A stretch of DNA of 64,000 nucleotides from DASQPA01 sp963756455 (GTDB taxonomy: Bacteria > Acidobacteriota > Thermoanaerobaculia > Multivoradales > UBA5704), in contig CAVWNC010000004.1 of assembly GCA_963756455.1 (NCBI GenBank), positions 186,001 to 250,000 on the forward strand. The letters run 5' to 3'. The notes below the pieces were generated by a model. It had not been told where the DNA came from, ran no database searches, and saw only the letters and a list, made by a program, of their open reading frames with translations. A program made the translations under genes and the position numbers. This document shows, piece by piece, positions 15,967 to 27,613 of the stretch (its first letter is position 1; every line of letters begins with the position of its first letter).

Positions 15967-17673
15967 ATGACCCTGCTCAAGTTCCTGCTCCGTTCCTCGC
16001 CCACCATCGCCGTCCTCGCGATCCTCGCCGGGCTCGTCGCGGGCGGCTGCAACACCGCTCTGGTCGCCTACATCGTGCGGACCATCACCCGCTCCGGCGA
16101 TCCGTCGGCGGCCTGGATCTGGGGCTTCGTCGGACTGTGCCTGCTCCTGCCGCTCACCCGCTTCGCCTCCTCGGCCCTCCTCATCAAGCTGTCCGAGAAG
16201 GGCGTGCACGACCTGCGCATGCACCTCTCCGAGCGCATCCTGGCGGCGCCGCTCCGCAAGCTCGAGGAGGTCGGTCCGGCCGGCCTGCTGAGCACCCTGA
16301 CCGACGACGTGCGGACGATCTCCGGCGCCCTCATCAGCATCCCTTCGACCTGCATCCAGATCGCCATCGTGCTGAGCTGCATGGGATATCTCTGCTGGCT
16401 GTCGCGGCCGGGTTTCATCGGCATGGCGATCCTCCTGGTGGCCTCGATGGCGAGCATCCAACTGCCGGTGATGCGCTCGCAGGGCATCCACCGCAAGGCG
16501 CGCGATCTCCAGGACGTGCTGTTCAAACACATGCGGGCGGTGACCGACGGCAACAAGGAGCTCAAGCTCCACAGCGGCCGGCGCCGGGCCTTCCTCGACG
16601 AGTCGCTGGGGGCGACCTCGGCCCAGGCCGAGCACTACACCGCGCTCGGCAGCGTGGTCGACGCGGTGACCGGCGGCTGGAGCCAGATGGTCTTCTTCGG
16701 CGCCGTCGGCGGCGTCCTCTTCATCCTGCCGCGGCTGCTCTCGATGTCGACCGAGGTCAAGACCGGCTACATCTTCACCATGTTGTACATGATGGTGCCG
16801 ATCGACGTGATCATCGGCGTCCTCGTGCCGGTCGCGATCCGCGCCGACATCGCGCTCCGGAAGATCGATTCGCTCGGCATCTCGCTCGAGAAGGTGAGCC
16901 ACGAGACGCCGGCCGTAGAGCCCCGGCCGGCCGGCTGGAGCCGGATCGACCTGGTCGGCGCCACCCACACCTTCACGAGCGAGCGCGCCAACGAGACCTT
17001 CGAGCTGGGGCCGATCGACTTGACCGTCCATGCCGGCGAGGTGGTTTTCATCATCGGCGGCAACGGCAGCGGCAAGACGACTTTGGCCAAGCTCTTGACC
17101 GCGCTCTACATCGCGGAGTCCGGCGAGCTCCGACTGGACGGCGTGCCGGTCACCGACGCCAACCGCGACGCCTACCGCCAGCACTTCTCGGTCGTCTTCT
17201 CGGACTTCTACCTGTTCGACACCCTGCTCGGCATCGAGGCGCCGGAGCTCGACGCCCAGGCCCGCGAGTACCTCGAGAAGCTCCATCTCGAAGGCAAGGT
17301 CGAGATCAAGGGCGGGGCGCTCTCGACCCTCGGGCTCTCCCAGGGCCAGCGCAAGCGGCTCGCTCTCCTGACCGCCTACCTGGAGGACCGCGCGATCTAC
17401 CTCTTCGACGAGTGGGCCGCCGACCAGGATCCGCTGTTCAAGCAGACCTTCTACTACCGGCTGATCCCCGAGCTCAAGGCGCGCGGCAAGACGGTCCTCG
17501 TCATCAGCCACGACGACCACTACTACCACCTGGCCGATCGGGTGATCAAGCTGGAGAGCGGCAAGATCGAATACGACACCACTCCGGCGGCGCTCGGCGC
17601 GCCGCGTCTCGCCGCCGGTCCGCTCGCGATGGCGGTCGCCGAGCCGCTGCGGGAAGGGCTCGCGGTCAAGTGA
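15967..17673 (+). CDS. Cyclic-peptide-type ABC exporter, fused permease and ATPase
   Basis: A protein of 568 residues with an N-terminal membrane half (hydrophobic segments from residue 10 onward, including AVLAILAGLVAGG and WIWGFVGLCLLLPL) and a C-terminal ATPase. The ATPase has Walker A IGGNGSGKTT near residue 363, a variant signature LSQGQRKRL and Walker B YLFDEW. The layout matches the SyrD/PvdE-like cyclic peptide exporters found beside many NRPS genes, which move lipopeptides or siderophore precursors out of the cytoplasm. A 67-bp gap with no visible feature separates it from the NRPS upstream. A purine-rich AGGGGG precedes the ATG. The stop overlaps the GTG of the next gene. It probably exports the product of this cluster. 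Confidence 0.9.
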   Translation: MTLLKFLLRSSPTIAVLAILAGLVAGGCNTALVAYIVRTITRSGDPSAAWIWGFVGLCLLLPLTRFASSALLIKLSEKGVHDLRMHLSERILAAPLRKLEEVGPAGLLSTLTDDVRTISGALISIPSTCIQIAIVLSCMGYLCWLSRPGFIGMAILLVASMASIQLPVMRSQGIHRKARDLQDVLFKHMRAVTDGNKELKLHSGRRRAFLDESLGATSAQAEHYTALGSVVDAVTGGWSQMVFFGAVGGVLFILPRLLSMSTEVKTGYIFTMLYMMVPIDVIIGVLVPVAIRADIALRKIDSLGISLEKVSHETPAVEPRPAGWSRIDLVGATHTFTSERANETFELGPIDLTVHAGEVVFIIGGNGSGKTTLAKLLTALYIAESGELRLDGVPVTDANRDAYRQHFSVVFSDFYLFDTLLGIEAPELDAQAREYLEKLHLEGKVEIKGGALSTLGLSQGQRKRLALLTAYLEDRAIYLFDEWAADQDPLFKQTFYYRLIPELKARGKTVLVISHDDHYYHLADRVIKLESGKIEYDTTPAALGAPRLAAGPLAMAVAEPLREGLAVK

Positions 17674-20600
17674 CCTCCGACCTTCTGACCCTCGTCGACC
17701 TGCTCCGTCTGCGGGCGGCGGAACTACCGGAGCGGACGGCCTACGTCTATCTGGTCCATGGCCCCGCCGACGGCGAGCCGGTGGAGGAGCGCCTGACCTA
17801 TGGCGATCTCGACCGGGCGGCGCGGCGGATCGCCGTGCGGCTGCAACGGGCCTGTCCGGCGGGGGAGCGGGTGCTCCTCCTCCTGCCGCCGGGGCTCGCC
17901 TACATCGAGGCGTTCTTCGGCTGCCTCTATGCCGGGAAAGTCGGGGTCTGCGCCTATCCGCCGCCGCTCACCCGCGGCCTGCGCCTGCTGCCCCGGCTGC
18001 GGGCGATCGTCGCGGATTCAGAAGCCCGGGTGGCCTTGACCACCACCGCCATGCTCGCCTCGGCGCAGGCGTTCCTCCATGGTGCGGCGGACTTGGCGAA
18101 CCTCGTCTGGTTGCGGACCGACGACCTCGAAGACAGCGCTGTCGCCCAGGAGGACGACGCGGCGGCGTGGGTCGCCCCCGGCACCCCCCCCGACCACCTC
18201 GCTTTTCTCATGTACACCTCGGGCTCGACGGGGACGCCGCGGGGCGTCATGGTCGACCACGGCAACGCGATGCACAACCTGGCGGCCTTCCCCGGCTTCC
18301 GGGAGCGGCCGCTCACCGCGAGCGTCTCCTGGCTTCCCCTGTTTCACGACCTCGGCCTGGTCTTCGGCGTGCTGCAGCCGCTCTACCAGGGGGCGCCGGC
18401 CATCCTGCTGCCGCCGGAAGCCTTCGTCCGCCGGCCGGTGCGGTGGCTGCAGGCGATCACCCGCTACCGCGCGAGCGCCACCTTCGGACCCAATTTCGCC
18501 TACGACCTCTGCGCCCGCCGGATCGCGCCCGAGGAGCGCGCCGGGCTCGATCTTACGAGCCTGAGCTTCGCCCTCAACGGCTCCGAGCCGGTGCGCGCCG
18601 AGACCCTCGACCGCTTCGTCGCCGCCTTCGGCCCCCACGGCTTTCGCCGCGCGGCGTTCTATCCCGCCTTCGGGCTCTCGGAGGGCACCTCCGACGTCTC
18701 GGGGAACGCCGATTTCAAGCCGCCCCGGGTGTTGACGCTCGCGAGCGCCGAGCTCGATCGTCACCGGGTGGTCGAAGTCGATCCCGCAGTCGATCGAGGC
18801 GTGGAAGCCCGCCGGGTGGTCGGCTGCGGCGCCGTGCTTCCCGGGCAGCAGGTCGCGATCGTCGATCCCGAGACGCTCGCCTGCCGGCCGCCCGACGAGG
18901 TCGGCGAAATCTGGATTCAGGGGCCGAGCGTCGCCGCCGGCTATTGGGCGCGGCCCGAGGAGAGCGCCGAGATCTTCCAGGCGCGGCTCGCCAGTGCCGG
19001 TGATACCGGCAATACCGCCGATCCCGGCGAGGGGCCGTACCTCCGCACCGGCGACCTGGGATTCCTCCGCCACGGCGAGCTCTTCGTCACCGGGCGACTC
19101 AAGGATCTCATCATCCTCCAGGGCGTCAACCGCTACCCGCAGGACCTGGAGCTCACGGTCGAAGAGAGCCATCCGGCGCTCCGGCCCGGCTGCGGGGCGG
19201 CCTTCTCCCTGGAGGCGGAGGGCGAGGAGCGCCTCGTCGTCGTCCACGAGATCGAGCCCGAACCGGCGCCGGACTTCGACTCCGTGGTGGGCAACGTCCG
19301 CCAGCGGCTGGTCGAGGAGCACGAGATCGATCCCTGGCAGATCGTCCTCCTGGCCCCCGGCGGGCTGCCCAAGACGTCGAGCGGCAAGATCCAGCGCAAG
19401 GCCTGCCGCGAGGCCTTCCTCGCCGGCGAGCTGCAGACGGTCCGAGTCTGGCGGGCCCACGAAGCGGCGGCAGAGGCGGGCGCCGAGCGCACGGCCGCTT
19501 CCCTCCGCGACTACCTGCTGGCCGCGGTCGCCCGGGTGGGCGGGATCGCCCCGCAGGCGGTCGATCCGTCGGCGCCCCTCGCCCGCTACGGGCTCACCTC
19601 GGTCGCGCTCACCGCGCTCCTGGCGGACCTCGAGGGCTGGCTCGGCCGCCCCTTGCCGGTGGGCTTTCTCTTCGCCCACCCGACGATCGACGCGGCGGTG
19701 CTCTCTCTCCGCGCGGACTCAGGCCCGCGCCAGGAATCGGCGGCGCCGTCCCGCCGGCCCGCCCCCTCCGCCCCTTCCGATTCCTGGGCCGAAGCCGAGC
19801 CGATCGCCATCGTCGGCATGAGCTGCCGCTTGCCCGGGGCGCCGGATCTGGCCGCGTACTGGCGCCTCCTGCGGGAGGGTGTCGACGCGGTCTCCGCGAT
19901 TCCGGCGGACCGCTTCGACGTCGAGGCCCTCTATGATCCCGATCCCACGGCGCCCGGGCGGATGACGACGCGCCACGGCGGCTTCCTCACCGGTCTCGAC
20001 CGCTTCGATCCCCTTTTCTTCCACATTTCGCCCCACGAGGCGGCGCACCTCGACCCCCGCCAGCGGCTGATGCTGGAGCTCGCCTGGGAGGCCCTGGAAC
20101 ACGGCGGGATTCCGCCGGCGAGCCTCGCGGGGAGCGCCACCGGCGTCTTCGTCGCCACCCTGACCGACGACTTCTACCACGTGCTGTTCGAGCGACCTGA
20201 CGCGCGGCGATGCCTACTCCGGCACCGGCTGCGCCAACAGCCTGGTGGCCAACCGGCTCTCCTACTGTTTCGACCTGTGCGGGCCGAGCCTCGCCGTCGA
20301 CACCGCCTGCTCGGGGTCGCTCGTGGCCCTCCACCTCGCCTGCCAGAGCCTGCGGAGCGGCGAGAGCAGCCTGGCGCTGGTGGGCGGCGCGATGGTCAAC
20401 CTCCGGCCCGACGGCTTCATCTTCTTCTCGCGGGTGGGCGCCCTGGCGCCGGACGGCCGGTCGAAGTCCTTCTCCCCCGAGGCCGACGGCATCGGCCGTG
20501 CCGAGGGCGCCGGCGTGCTCGTGCTCAAGCCGCTCTCCCGGGCGGAGGCCGATGGCGACCGCATCCTCGCTGTCATCCGGGGCAGCGCCGTCAACCAGGA

Positions 20601-23600
20601 CGGATTGAGCAACGGCCTGACCGCCCCCAACCCCCGGGCCCAGGAGGCTCTGCTGCGCCAGGCGTTCCGGCGCGCCGGAGTGGCGCCTCACGAGGTGCAG
20701 TACATCGAGGCGCACGGCACCGGCACGCGCCTGGGCGACGCCGTCGAGCACTCCGTCCTGACGGCGGTTTTGGGCGCCGGCCGTCCCTCCGGTCGCTACT
20801 GCGCGATCGGCTCGGTGAAGAGCAACTTCGGGCACACCGAGGCCGCCGCCGGGGTGGCGGGGGTGATCAAGGTCGTCCTCGCCATGCAGCACCGATCGCT
20901 GCCGCCCAGTCTTCATGCCGGGAATGCGGGAGACTCGGGAGCTTCTGCCGACCCGCCGCTGCGCCTCCAGGCGGCCTTAGGTCCCTGGCCCGACCTGGAG
21001 AGTCCCCTGATCGCCGGCGTCAGCGCCTTCGGGATCGGCGGCACCAACGCCCACGTGGTTCTGGAAGCGGCCCCGGCGGTCCCGGTGGACGCTGCCGCCA
21101 CCCGCTCGGACTACCAGCTGCTTCCCCTCTCGGCGCGCAGCCCGCAGGCCTTGATGGACCTGGCCCAGGCGTATGCGCGCCTGCTGGCCGACCCCGCCGC
21201 GCCGCCGCTCGACGACCTCTGCCATTCGGCGAGCGTCCATCGCGACCATCACCCCTACCGGGCGGCGGTCTCCGGCCGGACCCCCGCCGAGCTCGCCCGC
21301 GGCCTCGCGGCGCTCGCGACCCCTCCGCGAGCGTGCTCTCCGCTGCCGTCCCGGCGGGTCCTGGTCTTTTCAGGCCAGGGCTCGCAGTGGCCCCGTATGG
21401 GGTGGCGCCTGGCGCAAACCGAGCCGATCTTCCGGCAGACCCTGGAGCGCGCCGCCCGCCTTTTCCCCGCGCGGGACGGACGTTCTCTCCTCGCCGAGCT
21501 CGAAGCCGGCGCCGCGACTTCGCGGCTGCACCAAGCCGACCTGCTGCAACCGGCGATCTTCGTCGTGCAGGTGGCGCTCTCTGAGCTCTGGCGCTCCTGG
21601 GGGCTCACCCCCGACGCGGTCGGCGGGCACAGCCTGGGCGAGGTCGCCGCCGCCTACGCCTGCGGCGCCCTCAGCCTGGAAGACGCGGCGCGGGTGGTCG
21701 CCGAGCGCTCGCGGCTCACCCTGGAGGTGATCGGGCGGGGCAGCACGGCGGCGGTCGAATGGCCCGCCGAGCAAGCGGAAGGCCTGCTCGCCGGCCGGTT
21801 CGCGGATCTGAGCCTCGCCGGCGTCAGCAGCCCGAGGGCCATCCTCGTCTCGGGCGCCACGGCGAGCGTCGAAGCGCTGGTCGCCGAGCTCCGCGCCCAG
21901 GGCACGCGTTGCCGCATCCTGCCCGGCGACCCCATCCCCCTGCACAGCCGTGTCATGGACCCGCTGGCCGAGCGGCTCGCCTCAGCGCTCCAGGATCTCC
22001 GCCCGCGCCCGGCGACGGTGCCGTTCTTCTCGGCGGTCACCGGCACCGTGCTCCCCGGCGAGGCGCTCGACGCCGGCTACTGGGGGCGCAACCTGCGCCA
22101 GCCCTTCCGCTTTGACACGGCGATGGCGGTGATGTCGGCGCTGCCGGCGATGGCGGATCCAGAGAACGGCGAAGGCGCGGTGGTGTTCGTCGAGGTGAGC
22201 CCCCACCCGCTCCTGGTCACCGCGATGGAGGACAACCTCCGGCACCTGGGCCGCCCGGCCCCGGTGTTCGCCTCCCTGCGCCGCGACGAGGACGAGCGCG
22301 GCGAGCTGCTCGCCGCGCTCGGGGGCCTCTATACCGCCGGCCTCGCCGTCGACTGGCGCCGGCTGTACCCCTCCGGACGGCTCGTCGACCTGCCGTCCTA
22401 CCCCTGGCAACGCGAGCGGTACTGGTTCGCGCCCGCGTCGGCACCGAGAGCGGATAGCCCGCAAGCGGAGCGGCGGATCGTCTGGGACGTCGAGGTGGGA
22501 GGGCCTGCCGAGGACTGGCTCGCCGACCACCGGGTGGAGGGCGACGTCGTCCTGCCCGGCGCCTATGCGCTGACGCTCGCTTTGGCCGCCGGCGAACGGG
22601 CGCTCGGCGGACGCCATCGGTTGGAGGACGTGGAGCTCCGTCGGGCTCTCGTCCTCCAAGCGGGGGAGGCTCGCCGGCTCCGTGTGGAGGTCACTCCCGG
22701 CCCGCGGGGTTTCGCCTCCTTCGAGATCGCGAGCCGGGAAGCGGGGGAGAGCGCTCCCGGACCGGCGTTCACGGTCGGCCGCCTGGCCGCCGCGGGGCCA
22801 CCGGAGCCGGAGCGGGGGAGACGGTCGAGGAGATCCGCCGCCGGTGCCGGGAGGAGATCCCCGTCGCGGCCCACTACGCGGCGCTCTTGAGTCGGGGCCT
22901 GGCCTACGGTCCCCGGTTCCAGGCCATCCGCGCGCTCTACCGGGGGGACGGCGAAGCGCTCTCCGAGCTGCGGCTCGCCTCCTCCGTGCCGCCCGCGACC
23001 GGCGACTTCAAAATTCACCCCATCCTGCTCGACGCCGCTCTCCACACCGCCGCGGTCTTCCTCCCGGCGGCCGCGGATTCGGGCGCGGAGGTCTACCTCC
23101 CGGTGGGATTCGCCGCGGTGCGGACGGTGGAACCGGCCGCGACGGCTCTCTCCTGCCATGCGATCCTCCGCCAGGCCGGCCCGGAGCGCTGGATCGTCGA
23201 TCTCCAACTCTTCAATCCCGACGGCCGCCTGGCGCTCGCCGTCGATGGCCTACGGGTCGAGCGCGTCCCGGCGGCCGAGGTCGCTCAACCCTCGGCTCAA
23301 CCCTTAGCTCAACCCGAAGACCGGCTCTATCGCGTCGAGTGGATCGCCGCCCCGCCGCCGGTGCCCGCCGCGCTGCCGTCGGCGACATCGCCGACATCGG
23401 CGACATCCGGCGTCCTCCTGATCGGCGGCGGCGCGCTCGCCGAGGCGCTGGCGCGCGATCTCAGCTCGCGCGGCGTCCCCGTTCGCCGGACCGCGGTCTT
23501 CGAGCCCCTTTCCGATCCCGGCACGGGCCGGCTGGAAGCCGTCTTTCTCTCCGCCCTCGACGCGCCGCCGGAGGCGTTCGAAGCGGCGCCCGAGAAGGGC

Positions 23601-25121
23601 GTTCTCGGTGCCCTGCTCCACGCCTTCCAGGCCGCCGCCGATGCCGCAGATACCGCCCGGCCGGTCCGCTTCTGGGTGGTGACGCGGGGCGCCCAGCCGG
23701 TGGGGCCGGTGACCGCTCCCGGTCAGGCGCTCCTCTGGGGCCTGGCGCGGGCGTTCGGCCAGCAGGAGCACCGCGAGCTGTGGGGAGGGTTGATCGATCT
23801 CGATCCCAATACGCCCATCCGCTCGCCGGACGAGGCGCGGCGGATCGCCGACCACCTCCTGGCGGCCGCCGGTTCCGGCCGGGAGGACCAGATCGCCCTG
23901 CGGCCGGCCGGGAGCTTCGTGCCCCGCCTGCGCCGCGAGGCCGCGCCTCCGGGTGACGGCAGCGTGCGGTTGCGCGCCGATGCCACCTACCTGATCACCG
24001 GCGGCCTCGGTGCCCTCGGTCTTCGGGTGGCGCGGTGGATGGTCGACCGGGGCGCCCGCCGGCTGGTTCTCCTCGGACGGACGAGCCTGCCGCCACGGCG
24101 GACGTGGAGCGCTCTCGCTCCCGCGGGGCGAGACGGCGAGCGGGTGGCCGCCGTCCGCGCCCTGGAGGCCGCCGGCGCCAGCGTCCATCTGGCGGCGCTC
24201 GACATCGCCGACGAAACGGCCGACGAAACGGCGGTGGGCGAGTGGCTCACGACCTTCGAGGCGGAGGCGTGGCCGCCCATCCGCGGCGTCGTCCATGCCG
24301 CCGGCCAGCTCGACGACCGCCTGCTGCTCCGGCTGGATGCCGCCGGCCTGGCGGCCGTGCTGCGACCGAAGGTCACGGGCGCCTGGGTCCTCCATCGCGC
24401 CTTCGCCTCGCGGCCGCTCGACTTCTTCGTGCTCTTCTCTTCGCTCTCCGCCGTCCTGCCCCCCCCGGGACAGGCCAACTACGCCGCCGCCAACGGTTTC
24501 CTCGATGCCCTCGCGGAATACCGGCGGACGCTCGGCCTGCCCGGCTTGAGCCTCGGCTGGGGGCCGTGGGCGGAGGGCGGGATGGCGGCCCACCTCTCCA
24601 CGCAGCCCACCGCGACCGGCGCCCTGGCTCCGGTCACGCCGCTCCCTCCGGACGAGGCCCTGCGCTTGCTCGGCCGGGCGCTTAGCGGAGACGCGGCGCA
24701 CCTCGTCGCGGCGGCGATCGATGGGGCGGGGCTCCGCCGGCTCTACCCCGGCGGCGGCCCGCCGCCGATCTTCCACGATCTCCTCCCCGCCCTGGAGACC
24801 GCGGCGACCGGGCCGATCGCTCCGGCCGCTCCGATCGCGATCCCCGCCGCCGAGGCCCGGCCGGCGGTCGAGGAGCGCCTGCGGGAGCTGGCCGCCGCCG
24901 TGCTGCGGCTGCCGGTCTCCCGGCTCGATCTGCGCCAGCCTCTGCGGGAGCTCGGATTCGACTCGATCATGGCGGTCGAGCTCCGGGCCCACCTTGAAAG
25001 CAGTCTCGGTCTCACCCTGCCGATGCGGATGCTCCTGGACGCCCCCAGCGTCCATCAGCTCGCCGGCCGGTTGACCGATCACCTGGGCTCGTTGACCGAC
25101 GGTCGGCGAGCCGAGCCTTGA
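17670..25121 (+). CDS. FAAL-ACP-KS-AT-DH-KR-ACP loading/extension synthase, two frame breaks
   Basis: The GTG start overlaps the previous stop (GTGA). The frame runs to about 20196, shifts by one to about 22797, then returns; corrected length is 2483 residues. Domains: fatty acyl-AMP ligase about 17690-19430 (YTSGSTGTPRG, FAAL-type PNFAYDLC, SSGKIQRK); ACP about 19500-19710 with an unusual GLTSVAL in place of GLDS; ketosynthase about 19795-21080 (DTACSGS, EAHGTGT); acyltransferase about 21360-22400 (GHSLGE); dehydratase about 22465-23290 (HRVEGDVVLP and LLDAALH, both catalytic motifs present); ketoreductase about 23330-24720 (GGLGALG, LDD B-type motif, NYAAANG); ACP about 24860-25090 (GFDSIMA). 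It should activate a free fatty acid as acyl-AMP and extend it by a reduced, dehydrated C2 unit. Breaks: an extra C near 20196 within the KS and a missing G in a G run near 22797 within the DH. If real, the gene is dead; the intact motifs either side favour sequence error. Confidence 0.85.
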
Positions 25122-25141
25122 GCCTCCTCTGGAGAAAAACG

Positions 25142-27571
25142 ATGGAAAGTATTCTGCACGACTTAAAAATCAGCCTCCGGATGCTGTTGAAGAGGCCCGG
25201 CTTCCCGCTCGCTTCCGCCCTGGTGCTCGCCTTCGGCATCGGCGCGACCGTCTCCATCTTCACCTTCATGAGCTCCTTCGTGCTCCATCCCCTGGATCTC
25301 CCTGAGCCGGGCCGGATCATGCAGCTCTGGGAGGCCGACCAGCGGGCGGGGTGGGACAAAAGAGAGGTCTCGGCCGGCAACTTCCTGGACTGGAAAACGC
25401 AGAACCAGGTGTTTTCGAGGCTCGCGGCCTACCGCCCCGGGAGCTTCAACCTGGCGAGCCGCGGCGAGCCGGAGCGCGTTTCCGGCGCCCAGGTCTCTGC
25501 CGAGTTCTTTCGCGTCCTCGGGGCCAAGCCGATGCTCGGTCGTGATTTCCTGCCGACCGAGGACCAGGTGGGAGCCGCCCGCGTGGCGGCGATCAGCAGC
25601 GGTCTCTGGCGCCGCCACTTCGGCTCCGACCCGGCGGTGATCGGCAAGAGCTATGTCGTCAACGGGGAGAGCTGCACCATCGTGGCCGTCCTCCCCGCCG
25701 CTTTCCACCTGCCCCATCTCGGCCGCGCCGACATCTGGGTGCCTTTCCTCCTCTCCGCCAAGGATGCCAACAACCGGGGCGACCGCTGGCTCGACGTCCT
25801 GGGGCGCCTGAAGCCGGAGGTCACCGCTGCCAAGGCCCAGGCCGACATGTCGGTCCTGGCCGACCGCCTGACGCGCGAGCATCCGCGGCCGGACACCCGG
25901 ATCGGCGTCCTCGTCGTGCCCCTGGAGCAGGAGGTGGGGCAGCTCTACCGGGCCTCTCTCCTCGCCCTCCTCGCCGCCTCGGCGGCCCTCTTGCTCCTCG
26001 CCTGCGCCAACGTCGCCAACCTCCAGCTGGCGCGCAACTCGGCCCGCGAGCAGGAGATCTCGATCCGCGTCTCGCTCGGGGTCAGCCGGTTCCGCCTGGT
26101 GCGCCAACTGTTCCTCGAAAGTCTCCTCGTCGCCCTCCTGGGCGCGGCCCTCTCGCTCGTCTTCGCGCGGGGCGCCATCGCTTTCATGCTGTTCAAGCTG
26201 CCGGCGGAGATCCTCGGCTACGTCCCGCACTACGGCGCCGTCGCGATCGACTCGGGGGTGCTGCTCTTCAGCCTCGCCGCCGCCGTGCTGACCGCGGCGA
26301 TCTTCGGTCTCCTTCCCGCCGTGCGGGCGACGCAACCCCAGGTCAGCACGCTCCTCAAAGGTGCCGGCAGGTCGTCTTCCGGCCGCCGCGCGCGCCGGCG
26401 TCGGGGCCTCCTCCTGATCTCCGAGGTGACGCTCGCCCTGACCCTCCTCATCGTCGCCGCCCTGATGCTCAAGAGCTTCAGCCGGTTGGAGCAGGTCGAT
26501 CCGGGTTTCAAGGCGGGGCGGGTGCTGACGATGCAGCTCGATCTCGCCGAGGCGGTCTATCCCCGGCCGGAGCAGCTGACGCATTTCTATGAGAGCGCGC
26601 TCACGCGGATCGAGCACATTCCGGGAGTGGTGAGCGCGGCGGTCATCGATCACGTGCCCCTGGGCGGCAGCAACTACAGCGGTTCGGTCACCGTCTTCGG
26701 CGCGGCGGAGAAAGGGGACTGGGCGTTCACCATGATGCGGAGCGCCTCCTCCCGCTACTTCGAAACCCTCGGCATCCCCGTCCTCGAAGGCCGCCCGTTC
26801 GGGCTGGAGGATACGGCGACCTCGCGCCCCGTCGTCCTCGTCAACCAGACGATGGCGAAGCATTTCTGGCCCACCGGAAGCGCCCTCGGCAAACGCCTCA
26901 AGCTCGGCGCTCTCGACAGCAACGCCCCGTGGCTCGACGTCGTCGGGGTGGTCGGTGACGTCAAGCACTGGAGCCTGGCCGACCTCCCCTCGTCGCAGAT
27001 CTACCAACCCCTCGCGCAGTGGCCGCAGCGCACGGCGACCTTCGTCCTCCGCACCGCGGTCGATCGTCCGGCGAGCGTGGCGCAGGCCGTCCGCAAGGAG
27101 GTTCTCGCGGTGGACCCGAACCAGCCGCTCGGCGAGCTCCAGACGATGCAGCAGCTGGTCGACCGCTCGACCCTCGTCCAGAACATGAGCGTCGTCCTCC
27201 TCGGTTTCTTCGGCACCATCGCCCTCCTGGTCGGCGCCTCCGGGGTCTTCAGCGTCGTCTACTACCTGACCTCGCAGCGCACCCACGAGTTCGGCATCCG
27301 GATGGCGCTCGGCGCCTCGCGCCACGACATCCTCCAACTGGTGCTCGGGCAGGGGCTTCGCTGGGTCGGCGTCGGTCTCCTCCTCGGTGCGGGGCTGGCG
27401 TTCGGCTCGGCCAAGGCGATGTCCGGCCTGCTCTACGGCGTCGCGGCCGGCGACCCCCTGACCTACGGGGGCGCCGTCCTGCTGTTGGGCGCCATCGCCA
27501 CCCTCGCGATCTATCTCCCGGCGCGCCAGGTGAGCCGGGGGACGCCGGCGATCTCGACCCAGAGCGAGTGA
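25142..27571 (+). CDS. ADOP-family ABC permease (MacB/FtsX type)
   Basis: A permease of 809 residues. I start at the ATG at 25142, which has GGAG about 7 bp upstream; a TTG at 25118 overlapping the previous stop is possible. The N-terminus (DLKISLRMLLKRPGF, then LAFGIGATVSIFTF) is the hallmark of the Acidobacterial Duplicated Orphan Permease family: an N-terminal helix, a large periplasmic MacB-like domain, three helices near residues 270-400, a second periplasmic domain, and three C-terminal helices (VVLLGFFGTIALLVG; GMRWVG-like segment; AVLLLGAIATLAIYL). No ATPase is encoded beside it, as usual for this family. It sits inside the biosynthetic operon and may help with export or self-protection, but the family is also widespread outside such clusters. 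Confidence 0.9.
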   Translation: MESILHDLKISLRMLLKRPGFPLASALVLAFGIGATVSIFTFMSSFVLHPLDLPEPGRIMQLWEADQRAGWDKREVSAGNFLDWKTQNQVFSRLAAYRPGSFNLASRGEPERVSGAQVSAEFFRVLGAKPMLGRDFLPTEDQVGAARVAAISSGLWRRHFGSDPAVIGKSYVVNGESCTIVAVLPAAFHLPHLGRADIWVPFLLSAKDANNRGDRWLDVLGRLKPEVTAAKAQADMSVLADRLTREHPRPDTRIGVLVVPLEQEVGQLYRASLLALLAASAALLLLACANVANLQLARNSAREQEISIRVSLGVSRFRLVRQLFLESLLVALLGAALSLVFARGAIAFMLFKLPAEILGYVPHYGAVAIDSGVLLFSLAAAVLTAAIFGLLPAVRATQPQVSTLLKGAGRSSSGRRARRRRGLLLISEVTLALTLLIVAALMLKSFSRLEQVDPGFKAGRVLTMQLDLAEAVYPRPEQLTHFYESALTRIEHIPGVVSAAVIDHVPLGGSNYSGSVTVFGAAEKGDWAFTMMRSASSRYFETLGIPVLEGRPFGLEDTATSRPVVLVNQTMAKHFWPTGSALGKRLKLGALDSNAPWLDVVGVVGDVKHWSLADLPSSQIYQPLAQWPQRTATFVLRTAVDRPASVAQAVRKEVLAVDPNQPLGELQTMQQLVDRSTLVQNMSVVLLGFFGTIALLVGASGVFSVVYYLTSQRTHEFGIRMALGASRHDILQLVLGQGLRWVGVGLLLGAGLAFGSAKAMSGLLYGVAAGDPLTYGGAVLLLGAIATLAIYLPARQVSRGTPAISTQSE

Positions 27572-27613
27572 GAGGCTCGATATGCCGGCACGAATGCAGA
27601 GAGGAGTGCTTGA

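Noticed and set aside
20190..20210. Programmed ribosomal frameshift in the PKS gene
   Set aside because: No slippery heptamer or downstream structure stands out, and a second opposite break in the same gene points to error or decay.
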